From contig JALTGJ010000503.1 of NCBI GenBank assembly GCA_027077185.1, forward strand, positions 1-5,739: a DNA stretch of 5,739 nt. The letters run 5' to 3'. The position numbers were made by a program, and so were the translations under genes. Shown here one piece after another: positions 1 through 5,739 of the stretch. This DNA is from Spirochaetales bacterium (GTDB lineage Bacteria > Spirochaetota > Spirochaetia > B11-G9). A model generated the notes under the pieces. That model was not told the DNA's origin, ran no database searches, and saw only the letters and a list, made by a program, of their open reading frames with translations. How positions within the stretch are numbered: position 1 is the stretch's first letter; each line of letters opens with the position of its first letter.

Positions 1-1190
1 AAACTGAAGTTATATTTCTTATGAAAATATTTCAACAATCCGGGCATGAAGTTTATATTATAGATATTGGTGTTGCAAAATCTTCTTTGATCAGCTCTCA
101 GATTGACTCAATCGAAATTGCCAAAGAAGCTGGACATTATTGGATTTCCCCTATGGATGTTTCCAAATCTGAAATGATTGATGTTTTAAAATCAGGAGTT
201 TCAAAATTAATACCTAAGCTTTTTAACGAAGGTTTGTTTGATGCTATAATATCAATAGGCGGACTTCAAAATACTACTGTTGCAGTAAGTGCAATGAAAA
301 CATTACCTATTGGATTTCCCAAAGTTATAGTTTCCACAGTAGCCAGTGGGAAAAGACATTTTGAGACGATAGTTGGTAGTTCAGATATTATTGTTTTTCC
401 CTCGATAGCGGATTTTTCAGGTAGTAATGTTATAACTGATACTATTTTAAGAAATGCAGCTGCATCTATAGTTGGTATTGTAGAGAATGCTGGTAAACCT
501 CTGGGTGTTATAGATGGTCTATTGATTGGAATATCTACGATGGGTGTAGTAAATAAAGGTTCTCAAAATATTATACAAAGATTAAAAAGGAAAAAATATG
601 AAGTAGTAAGTTTCCATTCAACTGGTGTTGGAGGGAGAATTCTGGATGAATTAGTTGAGAAGGGAATAATAAAGGCAACTATAGAGTTTTCATTACATGA
701 GATTGTTGGAGAACTTTTAGGAGGATATTCTTCTGGTGCGATAAATCGGTTAGTTAATTCTGGTAAAAAGGGAATCCCTCAATTGGTTATTCCGGGTGCA
801 TGTGATTTTATTGATTTGGATACTTTTAGTTTGGAAAAGGATATGTTGGAAAGGCAACATATTTATCATAATTCTGATTTAATACATTTAAAATTGTTAA
901 AAAATGAAATTATAGAAGTTGGAAAACTAATATCGGCAAGATTGAATGAATCAAAAGGTTCTGTTACTATTGTAATTCCATTACAGGGATTTAGAGCTGG
1001 CGCAATAAAAGGTGAGCCTTTGTATGATCCTGAGATTGATAAGGCTTTAATTCAAACAATACTTACAAAAACTAAAAATGATATAAGAATTATTGAAGTA
1101 GATGCAAATATTAATGATGATAAATTTGTCAGAGTAGTTTTTGATGAAATGGAAAAATTGTTAACATATAAATTGAAGAGGAATCGTTAA
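1..1190 (+). CDS. UPF0261 / Tm-1-like N-terminal domain protein, 5' partial
   Basis: Member of the UPF0261 family, the fold of the N-terminal ATP-binding half of tomato Tm-1; its enzymatic role is unknown to me. Counting from the Met at 21, family landmarks are the segment ending in GHEV (8-11), the GGLQNT loop (80-85), LPIGFPK and STVASG (95-110), the SSDI stretch (120-123), NAAASIVGIVE (145-155), HSTGVGGR (199-206), a PGACD loop (258-262), IPLQGF (319-324), and YDPEID (335-340) followed by VDANIND (360-366). It covers nearly the whole single-domain family length of about 400 residues and lacks the C-terminal TIM-barrel of full Tm-1. The Met at 21 is not the true start: codons 3-20 are open and read TEVIFL, which continues the usual beta-strand/helix before GHEV, and no ribosome site precedes 21. 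Roughly 12-18 residues are probably missing. First gene seen of the operon, 9 bases before the regulator. Its 3' half is notably AT-rich (12 G/C in bases 841-900). Confidence 0.88.
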   Translation, partial: TEVIFLMKIFQQSGHEVYIIDIGVAKSSLISSQIDSIEIAKEAGHYWISPMDVSKSEMIDVLKSGVSKLIPKLFNEGLFDAIISIGGLQNTTVAVSAMKTLPIGFPKVIVSTVASGKRHFETIVGSSDIIVFPSIADFSGSNVITDTILRNAAASIVGIVENAGKPLGVIDGLLIGISTMGVVNKGSQNIIQRLKRKKYEVVSFHSTGVGGRILDELVEKGIIKATIEFSLHEIVGELLGGYSSGAINRLVNSGKKGIPQLVIPGACDFIDLDTFSLEKDMLERQHIYHNSDLIHLKLLKNEIIEVGKLISARLNESKGSVTIVIPLQGFRAGAIKGEPLYDPEIDKALIQTILTKTKNDIRIIEVDANINDDKFVRVVFDEMEKLLTYKLKRNR

Positions 1191-1199
1191 GGATATAAA

Positions 1200-2159
1200 A
1201 TGGTAAAACTAGTTAGAGAATCTCTGACCATTCGATCTGCTTATTTATTTTATCATGAGAAATTGAATATAAAGGAAATTGGAAAAAGGCTGGATATATC
1301 GAGATTCAAAGTCTCAAGATATCTGAAACAGGCAGAAGAGCATGGATTTGTTCAGATAAAGTTTAATTTCCCAGGAATTCGTTACGAGACACTTGCAATG
1401 GATATTGAGAACAAGTTTGGAATAAATAGAGTTATTATTGTTCCTGTAACAGCTGAAATGGATTCAACTACAGTCAGGAAAACTGTGGGACATAAAGGTG
1501 CTGAAATTCTTAAAGAGTTTAATGAGTCTGTTTCAGTGGGAGTAACCTGGGGAAGGACTATAGCAAATATGGTTGAAGATCTACCTTATGGAATGATCCA
1601 TTTTAGTCGTATTTCTGAATTAACAGGTGGTTATGGCATGATTAATCCTGAGCTCCAATCAAGTTCTTTAGCTCCATTGTTGGCAAGAAAAACTGGTGCT
1701 TCTTGTTTTCAGATGCATGGTCCTATTATAACAAGTGATGTAGATATAGCTAAGAGTATTATGTTGGATGAAAGTCTTCTTCGAACTATTCAGATGGCGA
1801 AAGATAGTGATGTTGCAATTTTTGGAGTTGCAAATCTTACTGAAAATTCTATGTTACAGGTTTCTGGTATATTAAGTGCAGAAGATATGAAAGATCTTAA
1901 TGCTCTTGGAGTAGTTGGGTCCTTGATTGGCCGCTTTATGGATTCTGATGGTAAGGAAGTTAAAACAGACTATAAAGACCGGTCAATTGCAGTTACCTGG
2001 GAGGATTTTATGAAAATACCTGAGCGTATTGCTCTAATTGGAGGTTGGAACAAAATTGAATGTACTAAAGGTCTTCTTTCCGGAGGAATTGCAACAACAC
2101 TTATTTTGGATAGTATCACTGCTTTAACTCTTATGGACAAAGAGACTGAATTAATCTGA
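1200..2159 (+). CDS. SorC-family sugar-binding transcriptional regulator
   Basis: Cytoplasmic DNA-binding regulator of the SorC/DeoR type, which binds a phosphorylated sugar effector and controls carbohydrate genes. The N-terminal helix-turn-helix spans about residues 23-44 (NIKEIGKRLDIS turn, then RFKVSRYLKQAE recognition helix). The sugar-binding domain runs from about residue 63 to the end. It shows the family strand VGVTWGRT (113-120), LTGGYG (141-146), a segment around 237-254 (GVVGSLIGRFMDSDGKEV, matching the usual GDILGRFFD pattern) and a closing region at 280-310 (IGGWNKIECTKGLLSGG, then D304). Its 319 residues are normal for the family. The ATG is supported by AAGGA overlapping the upstream stop, 6 bases away. 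Sitting inside the operon, it probably controls this cluster in response to a pathway sugar phosphate. Effector, operator and sign of regulation cannot be read here, and the operon promoter is off-window. Confidence 0.93.
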   Translation: MVKLVRESLTIRSAYLFYHEKLNIKEIGKRLDISRFKVSRYLKQAEEHGFVQIKFNFPGIRYETLAMDIENKFGINRVIIVPVTAEMDSTTVRKTVGHKGAEILKEFNESVSVGVTWGRTIANMVEDLPYGMIHFSRISELTGGYGMINPELQSSSLAPLLARKTGASCFQMHGPIITSDVDIAKSIMLDESLLRTIQMAKDSDVAIFGVANLTENSMLQVSGILSAEDMKDLNALGVVGSLIGRFMDSDGKEVKTDYKDRSIAVTWEDFMKIPERIALIGGWNKIECTKGLLSGGIATTLILDSITALTLMDKETELI

Positions 2160-2181
2160 TTTACAATTGTATGCAGATATT

Positions 2182-2188
2182 AAAGGAG
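2182..2188 (+). promoter_or_regulatory. Ribosome binding site deciding the GTG start of the class II aldolase
   Basis: AAAGGAG lies 5 bases before GTG 2194 and is the only Shine-Dalgarno match nearby. The next in-frame ATG (residue 11, base 2224) has no comparable site, so GTG is the best start. Confidence 0.8.
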
Positions 2189-2193
2189 TATAA

Positions 2194-2787
2194 GTGAACG
2201 ATTATAAAGATTTAAAACTTGCTATGAGAAAAGCCGCTAAACGGGCCTATGATATCAGGCTTCAATCCGGGGATGGTGGCAATTTAAGCGTTCGTATTGC
2301 CGGAGAGGAGTTGATACTTATTAAAGCTTCTGGTTGTTCATTCGGTGACATGGTAGATGATAATATAGTACTAGTTGATTTTAGTGGAAACATAGTCATT
2401 GGGAATAAAAAACCTTCAAGGGAAATTCTTACACATGTGGCAATTTATCGCCAACGTGCAGATGTTACTGCTGTTTTTCATAGCCATTCTCCATGGAGTG
2501 TTGCAATAGCTCAAAACTCAACCTTTCTTCCCCCTATTTCACTTCCTTTGGAGATGAAAATTGGAACTGTTCCAATTTTGAATATTGGAGAGAGTCATGC
2601 AGATGTTGAGGTTGCCGGGGCTGTACAAGTATTGTTGGAAGAAAATTTAGGGATAAAGGCATTTATACAAAGTCGTCATGGCCTTTTTTGTTTATCGGCA
2701 GATATTATCAAAGCAGAACATAATGCTGAATTAGTAGAGGAAGCAGCTCAAATAGCTTTTCTCTCTAAAATAAGTTTAACAAAATAA
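2194..2787 (+). CDS. Class II aldolase/adducin family protein (AraD/FucA-like; sugar-phosphate aldolase or decarboxylase)
   Basis: Zinc-dependent class II aldolase fold, related to L-fuculose-1-phosphate aldolase, ribulose-5-phosphate 4-epimerase, 3-oxo-tetronate-4-phosphate decarboxylase (OtnC) and methylthioribulose-1-phosphate dehydratase (MtnB). Visible landmarks are the phosphate-binding GNLS (29-32) and KASG (44-47), KPSRE (73-77) with catalytic-acid candidate Glu77, the HSH pair giving zinc ligands His96 and His98, and the third ligand His162 in SRHG. The family usually has NHG there, so the Ser-Arg preceding the His is a local variation. Its 197 residues are slightly short but complete. 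Translation starts at GTG 2194, directly after an in-frame TAA at 2191-2193, so no longer version exists. It lies 34 bases after the regulator and 31 before the RuBisCO-like gene. Substrate is not determinable; an acid-sugar-phosphate decarboxylase or a DHAP-producing aldolase are both plausible. Confidence 0.9.
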   Translation: MNDYKDLKLAMRKAAKRAYDIRLQSGDGGNLSVRIAGEELILIKASGCSFGDMVDDNIVLVDFSGNIVIGNKKPSREILTHVAIYRQRADVTAVFHSHSPWSVAIAQNSTFLPPISLPLEMKIGTVPILNIGESHADVEVAGAVQVLLEENLGIKAFIQSRHGLFCLSADIIKAEHNAELVEEAAQIAFLSKISLTK

Positions 2788-2803
2788 TGGGGAAAATTAA
2801 TAC

Positions 2804-2809
2804 AGGAGG
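2804..2809 (+). promoter_or_regulatory. Strong ribosome binding site of the RuBisCO-like gene
   Basis: A consensus AGGAGG sits 9 bases before ATG 2819. It is the strongest site in the operon and suggests that the RuBisCO-like protein is the most heavily translated product. Confidence 0.8.
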
Positions 2810-2818
2810 AATATTAAT

Positions 2819-4123
2819 ATGAGTTACGCTAAAATATTTTTTGCAGATTGGGAGAAACTCGATCAGGAAAAATATCTAATTTTAGATTATTATTTTGAAT
2901 CTACAATTGAGCCTCATGAAGCAGCTGCACATATGTGTCAGGAACAATCAACAGCACAATGGAAAAGGGTTGGTGTTGATGAAGATCTAAGACCTGAATT
3001 TGCTTCCAAAGTTATTGATCTTCAAATTGAGAGGGAACCAAAAGTTCCATCTGTACCTTTTCAGGTAGAGAGCTGGGATAGGTTGTGGGGTGTTCGTGTA
3101 AAAATTGCTTATCCTATTGCAAATTTTGGTCCTCGAATACCAAATATGCTTACTGCAGTAGGAGGTGAGGGAGCTTATTATAGCCCAGGGATTTATGCTA
3201 TAAAACTTCATGATATCATTTTTCCCAATGGCTATCTGGAACAATTTGAAGGACCTAAATTTGGGGTAAAAGGTTTGAGAGAATGGACAGAAGTATATGA
3301 TCGTCCCCTTTTTCTCGGAGTTATTAAACCAAATATAGGCCTCGGCCCAAAGCCCTTTGGAGAATTAGCTTACCAGAGCTGGATGGGTGGATTGGATATT
3401 GCAAAAGACGATGAACTTCTTTGTGATACCGAATGGTCTCCCTTTGCAGAGAGAACACGTGTTTTAGGAAAACTTCGGGCCGAAGCTGAACAGAAGACAG
3501 GAAAGAGATCTATCTATTTAGCCAATATTACTGATGAAGTGGATAGAATGCTTGAACTTCATGATATAGGTGTAAAGAATGGTGCAGATATGTTGATGAT
3601 CAATGCTATGTGTACTGGTCTTTCCGGAGTGAGAATGGTTCGTAAACATACAGAGGTACCTCTTGTTGCTCATTTTGATTTTATTGCCCCCTTTACAAAG
3701 GCTCCTTATTATGGTGTCCATTCACGAGTAGTTACCAAACTTCAGAGACTTTCCGGTTGTGATATGATAATTTTTTCTGGGCTGGGCAGCAGGATGAAAA
3801 CTCCTGAAAAAGAGGTTTTTGAAAATGTTAATGCTTGTCTTGATCCTATGGGTCCAATAAAACCTACTCTTCCTATTCCTGCAGGAAGCCAATGGGCTGG
3901 TTCTCTTGGCCCTTTGCACAAAATGATGGGTCATACTGATTTTGCTATAGTTCCGGGTCGTGCTGTATTTGGTCACCCTGGAGGACCTGCAGCTGGGGCG
4001 AAAAGTCTTCATCAGGGTTGGGAATCGGTTGTAAAGGGAGTTTCTCTTGAAGATTATGCTAAAGATCATTTGGAGTTAGCTCAGGCTATCCAACAATTTA
4101 CCGGGAAGGAGATAATTAAATGA
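2819..4123 (+). CDS. RuBisCO-like protein (form IV RLP), possibly a sugar-acid-phosphate decarboxylase or isomerase
   Basis: Full-length RuBisCO large-subunit fold: N-terminal domain about 1-135, TIM-barrel about 150-434. By eye-alignment with spinach RbcL, retained residues are Glu42 (E60), Lys170 (K175, in GVIKPNIGL), the metal-site Lys196, Asp198 and Glu199 (K201, D203, E204, in GGLDIAKDDE), His285 (H294), Gly356 (G380) and Gly380 (G403). Changed are Gln47 (T65), Asn172 (K177), Phe286 (R295), about Phe319 (H327), Ala355 (S379), Ser357 (G381) and Arg381 (G404). Metal binding and enolisation chemistry therefore look possible, but carboxylase activity does not. The 434-residue length suits the non-phototrophic RLP group, which includes OiaX (3-oxo-isoapionate-4-phosphate decarboxylase) and OiaT (transcarboxylase/hydrolase), better than the shorter methionine-salvage RLPs. 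The adjoining DerI-like isomerase favours an OiaX-like product, a ketotetrose phosphate; this is inference. Alternatives are a methylthioribulose-phosphate enolase or isomerase. The stop overlaps the next start by 4 bases. Confidence 0.93.
   Translation: MSYAKIFFADWEKLDQEKYLILDYYFESTIEPHEAAAHMCQEQSTAQWKRVGVDEDLRPEFASKVIDLQIEREPKVPSVPFQVESWDRLWGVRVKIAYPIANFGPRIPNMLTAVGGEGAYYSPGIYAIKLHDIIFPNGYLEQFEGPKFGVKGLREWTEVYDRPLFLGVIKPNIGLGPKPFGELAYQSWMGGLDIAKDDELLCDTEWSPFAERTRVLGKLRAEAEQKTGKRSIYLANITDEVDRMLELHDIGVKNGADMLMINAMCTGLSGVRMVRKHTEVPLVAHFDFIAPFTKAPYYGVHSRVVTKLQRLSGCDMIIFSGLGSRMKTPEKEVFENVNACLDPMGPIKPTLPIPAGSQWAGSLGPLHKMMGHTDFAIVPGRAVFGHPGGPAAGAKSLHQGWESVVKGVSLEDYAKDHLELAQAIQQFTGKEIIK
4106..4111 (+). 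promoter_or_regulatory. Ribosome binding site of the isomerase gene, inside the RuBisCO-like reading frame
   Basis: AAGGAG lies 8 bases before ATG 4120, within the last codons of the upstream gene. With the ATGA stop/start overlap it implies translational coupling and matched production of the two proteins. Confidence 0.75.
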
Positions 4124-4557
4124 AATATGCAATAGGATGTGATCCAAATGCAAAGAGACTTAAAGAATTGCTGATTTTAGATCTAAAGGCTGCGGGGCAT
4201 GAGGTCACTGATTATGGTAGTGACGATATTGTTTATGCAAATGTAGCTATAACTGTATCTGAGGCTGTGGTTGCTGGTAAACATGATAAAGGTGTTCTTA
4301 TTTGTGGAACTGGTATTGGCATGAGTATTGCTGCAAACAAGGTTAAAGGTGCTATTGCAGCTCTTGTCTCAGATTCTTATTCTGCAGAAAGAGCACGTAA
4401 AAGCAATAATGCTAATATTATTTGCATGGGGGCTTTTACTCTTGGAGAAGCTGTAGCAAGAAATTATCTGAAAATTTGGGATAATGCTGATTTTGATTGG
4501 GAAACTCCTTCTGCTCCTAAGGTAAAGCGGTATATGGAGTATGATCAGGAACGATAA
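4120..4557 (+). CDS. RpiB/LacAB-family sugar-phosphate isomerase, DerI-like (probable D-erythrulose 4-phosphate isomerase)
   Basis: Aldose-ketose phosphate isomerase of the RpiB fold, 145 residues, complete. It shows the N-terminal GCD (6-8), the catalytic-cysteine loop ICGTGIGMSIAANK (61-74, Cys62) and SYSAERARKSNNANI (86-100). Compared with E. coli RpiB, His9 is Pro9 and the His99 proposed for ring opening is Ser95. The two C-terminal phosphate-binding arginines fall in the WETPSAPKVKR segment (127-137), where they appear to be lost or shifted. The SNNAN pattern and VYAN (38-41) match what I recall of DerI proteins, which interconvert D-erythrulose 4-phosphate and D-erythrose 4-phosphate in erythritol and apionate catabolism. 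A four-carbon substrate cannot form a furanose ring, so loss of the ring-opening His makes sense. Family membership is certain; substrate is inferred. ATG 4120 overlaps the upstream stop and has its own AAGGAG. Last gene of the operon, followed by a hairpin. Confidence 0.9.
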   Translation: MKYAIGCDPNAKRLKELLILDLKAAGHEVTDYGSDDIVYANVAITVSEAVVAGKHDKGVLICGTGIGMSIAANKVKGAIAALVSDSYSAERARKSNNANIICMGAFTLGEAVARNYLKIWDNADFDWETPSAPKVKRYMEYDQER

Positions 4558-4592
4558 TTCCAATGTATTAAATATGGTTAACTGTACGAATT

Positions 4593-4621
4593 AGGGCTTG
4601 CTGTTTTATTAATCAAGCCCT
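4593..4621 (+). terminator. Probable intrinsic terminator at the end of the operon
   Basis: AGGGCTTG (4593-4600) pairs perfectly with CAAGCCCT (4614-4621) around a 13-base AT-rich loop; bases 4592 and 4622 can add a U-G pair. The following TTTATATT is a weak U-run. It begins 35 bases after the isomerase stop and 35 bases beyond the end of the convergent gene, so it may serve both, but the minus-strand side lacks a T-run, making the plus-strand role likelier. Confidence 0.68.
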
Positions 4622-4656
4622 GTTTATATTCTATCAGGTACTAAAATCATATAAAT

Positions 4657-5739
4657 TTACTCTTCAGTCTCACTATATTCCAGAATCTCCTTCCGAATTA
4701 ACTCACCATACTCATCAAGTGCTTTTAAAATAACCTTTTTTCTGCTGTCAATTGTGTTATCCATAAGGTTTTCTTCAATTTTTCTTCTGAAAAAATGGTA
4801 GTCGTTTATTAACTTTCCGGGAGGTAGTAACAGTCTTCCTGCACAGAAGCTTTTCCATTTTTTCCTTGTTTCTGTATCCATATATTCCGGGTAGTTCCTG
4901 CATTTATATCGCCAGAGGAGTTCAGGTATCCTTGTGTCCTCGAATATCAGATTTAGACTAAACAGTTTATCTCCGGGTGTTGTTTTAATAATTTCAAAAC
5001 TGACTTTATCTTTATCCTTGAAAAAGCCGCCGGAATAAATTTGCAGGTCCGGATCAGCGTCTGACTTTTTATAACTGTCTTTGCTGAAAATCTTAATAAA
5101 TCGTTGTGTAAGAAGTGGATCGGAGTTTAATTTTTTGCTGTATTCCAGGCACTTGTTTAAATCCAGGTTTAATCTGTCTGCAGTTTTGTCGTCAACTGTG
5201 CTAACCGGACTAAGGGCAGGGCATTTATTTACCTGGACTTTAATAATGTGAAGGTTTTCTTTAGGAGGAAGCTCTTTTTTCGGAGTAAAAAAACGTCTTC
5301 GTATTTCTGATTCACTAAGTGTTAATAATTCCTCCGGATCGTATTTAAGATCATAGAAATAAATAGCGTTATTATTCTCAGGATCTCCTGCTATAGGAGC
5401 TACGATAGATGTACATCCTGTTTCTGATGTGAAACCGGAATAGGTATATACCAGAGGTTCTCTGGTTTGAAGGTTTATTAACTGCCTCAGACTATTTTTT
5501 GTTCTGTGCATAAAATTATATCTTAAAAGTTTTGGTTGTTTTTCAAAAATTAATTTTGCAAGGGCAATTGTTGCATATACGTCAGCAAGTGCATCATGGG
5601 CATTGCTGTGTTCTATATTGTTTACCCTTGTTAATTGGTCAAGTTTGAAAACAGGTTTGTTTTTTTCGTTTCTAATCCAGTTTATCCCTTCGGGCCTAAG
5701 ATCATGAGCTGTTCTGACCAGATCAATAATATCCCAGCG
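4657..5739 (-). CDS. sbcB: Exodeoxyribonuclease I (SbcB/XonA), 5' partial at window edge
   Basis: Single-strand-specific 3'-to-5' DNA exonuclease acting in recombination and repair. The minus-strand frame stays open from the TAA at 4657-4659 to base 5739, giving 360 residues. The first visible ones (RWDIIDLVRT, then LRPEGINW) align with E. coli ExoI from about residue 134, so some 133 residues with active-site Asp15, Glu17 and Asp108 lie off-window. The third exonuclease motif is present: HSNAHDALADVYAT holds the equivalents of His181 (5596-5598) and Asp186 (5581-5583). Downstream come the SH3-like region (TREPLVYTYSG, APIAGDPENNNAI, INKCPALSP-like VNKCPALSP) and the helical C-terminal domain (LLWRYKCRNYPE, KKVILKALDEYGE). 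The Met at 5511 is internal (RYNFMHRTK matches DYLFTHRNK) and is not a start. Convergent with the operon and functionally unrelated, so it marks the operon's boundary. Its promoter is off-window. Confidence 0.96.
   Translation of the reverse strand, partial: RWDIIDLVRTAHDLRPEGINWIRNEKNKPVFKLDQLTRVNNIEHSNAHDALADVYATIALAKLIFEKQPKLLRYNFMHRTKNSLRQLINLQTREPLVYTYSGFTSETGCTSIVAPIAGDPENNNAIYFYDLKYDPEELLTLSESEIRRRFFTPKKELPPKENLHIIKVQVNKCPALSPVSTVDDKTADRLNLDLNKCLEYSKKLNSDPLLTQRFIKIFSKDSYKKSDADPDLQIYSGGFFKDKDKVSFEIIKTTPGDKLFSLNLIFEDTRIPELLWRYKCRNYPEYMDTETRKKWKSFCAGRLLLPPGKLINDYHFFRRKIEENLMDNTIDSRKKVILKALDEYGELIRKEILEYSETEE

Noticed and set aside
2163..2170. Perfect 8-base palindrome ACAATTGT between the regulator and aldolase genes, as a possible operator
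   Set aside because: Too short, AT-rich and single-copy among the gaps inspected; no promoter elements could be supported around it.
2171..2197. Eight-codon ATG frame ending in a TGA that overlaps the GTG start of the aldolase gene
   Set aside because: It could be a coupled leader peptide, but it has no ribosome site upstream of 2171 and such mini-frames arise easily by chance in AT-rich gaps.
2987..3244. Minus-strand open frame of 85 codons inside the RuBisCO-like gene
   Set aside because: Fully covered by a strongly conserved coding region; no recognisable protein pattern. Shadow frame. The same applies to 3518-3721, 3722-4069 and 4369-4563 on the minus strand.
2819..4123. True CO2-fixing RuBisCO
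   Set aside because: Equivalents of K177, R295, S379, G381 and others needed for carboxylation are replaced, and no small subunit or phosphoribulokinase is present.
4558..4656. Small RNA or small gene in the convergent gap
   Set aside because: Only 99 bases; apart from the terminator hairpin there is no ribosome site with an open frame and no clear promoter.

Overview
The window looks like part of an AT-rich bacterial chromosome with strong Shine-Dalgarno sites. It holds a five-gene plus-strand catabolic operon that runs convergently into a minus-strand DNA-repair gene. The taxon cannot be fixed from sequence alone. The low GC and AGGAGG-type ribosome sites would suit many low-GC lineages. 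The E. coli-type exonuclease I points away from typical Firmicutes, towards a gammaproteobacterium or another ExoI-bearing phylum such as spirochaetes (low-confidence inference).

Positions 1-1190 carry a UPF0261 (Tm-1 N-terminal-like) protein whose first codons lie outside the window. Then follow a SorC-family sugar-responsive regulator (1200-2159), a class II aldolase/decarboxylase (2194-2787, GTG start), a form IV RuBisCO-like protein (2819-4123) and an RpiB-type sugar-phosphate isomerase (4120-4557). Gaps are 9, 34 and 31 bases, followed by a 4-base overlap, so these genes are very probably co-transcribed from a promoter left of the window. A hairpin at 4593-4621 probably ends the transcript. 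On the minus strand, 4657-5739 encodes about the last three quarters of exonuclease I (SbcB); its N-terminus lies beyond the right edge.

The operon reads as an acid-sugar or branched-sugar degradation module. The RuBisCO-like protein keeps the lysine and two acids that bind metal in RuBisCO but has lost several residues needed for CO2 fixation. The isomerase carries substitutions like those I recall in erythrulose-4-phosphate isomerase (DerI) rather than ribose-5-phosphate isomerase B. This pairing resembles the known route from 3-oxo-isoapionate 4-phosphate through L-erythrulose 1-phosphate and D-erythrulose 4-phosphate to D-erythrose 4-phosphate. However, the kinase (DUF1537 type) and the triosephosphate-isomerase-like LerI of that route are not in the window. 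A class II aldolase and a UPF0261 protein are present with no obvious place in it, so the pathway may be a variant or undescribed.
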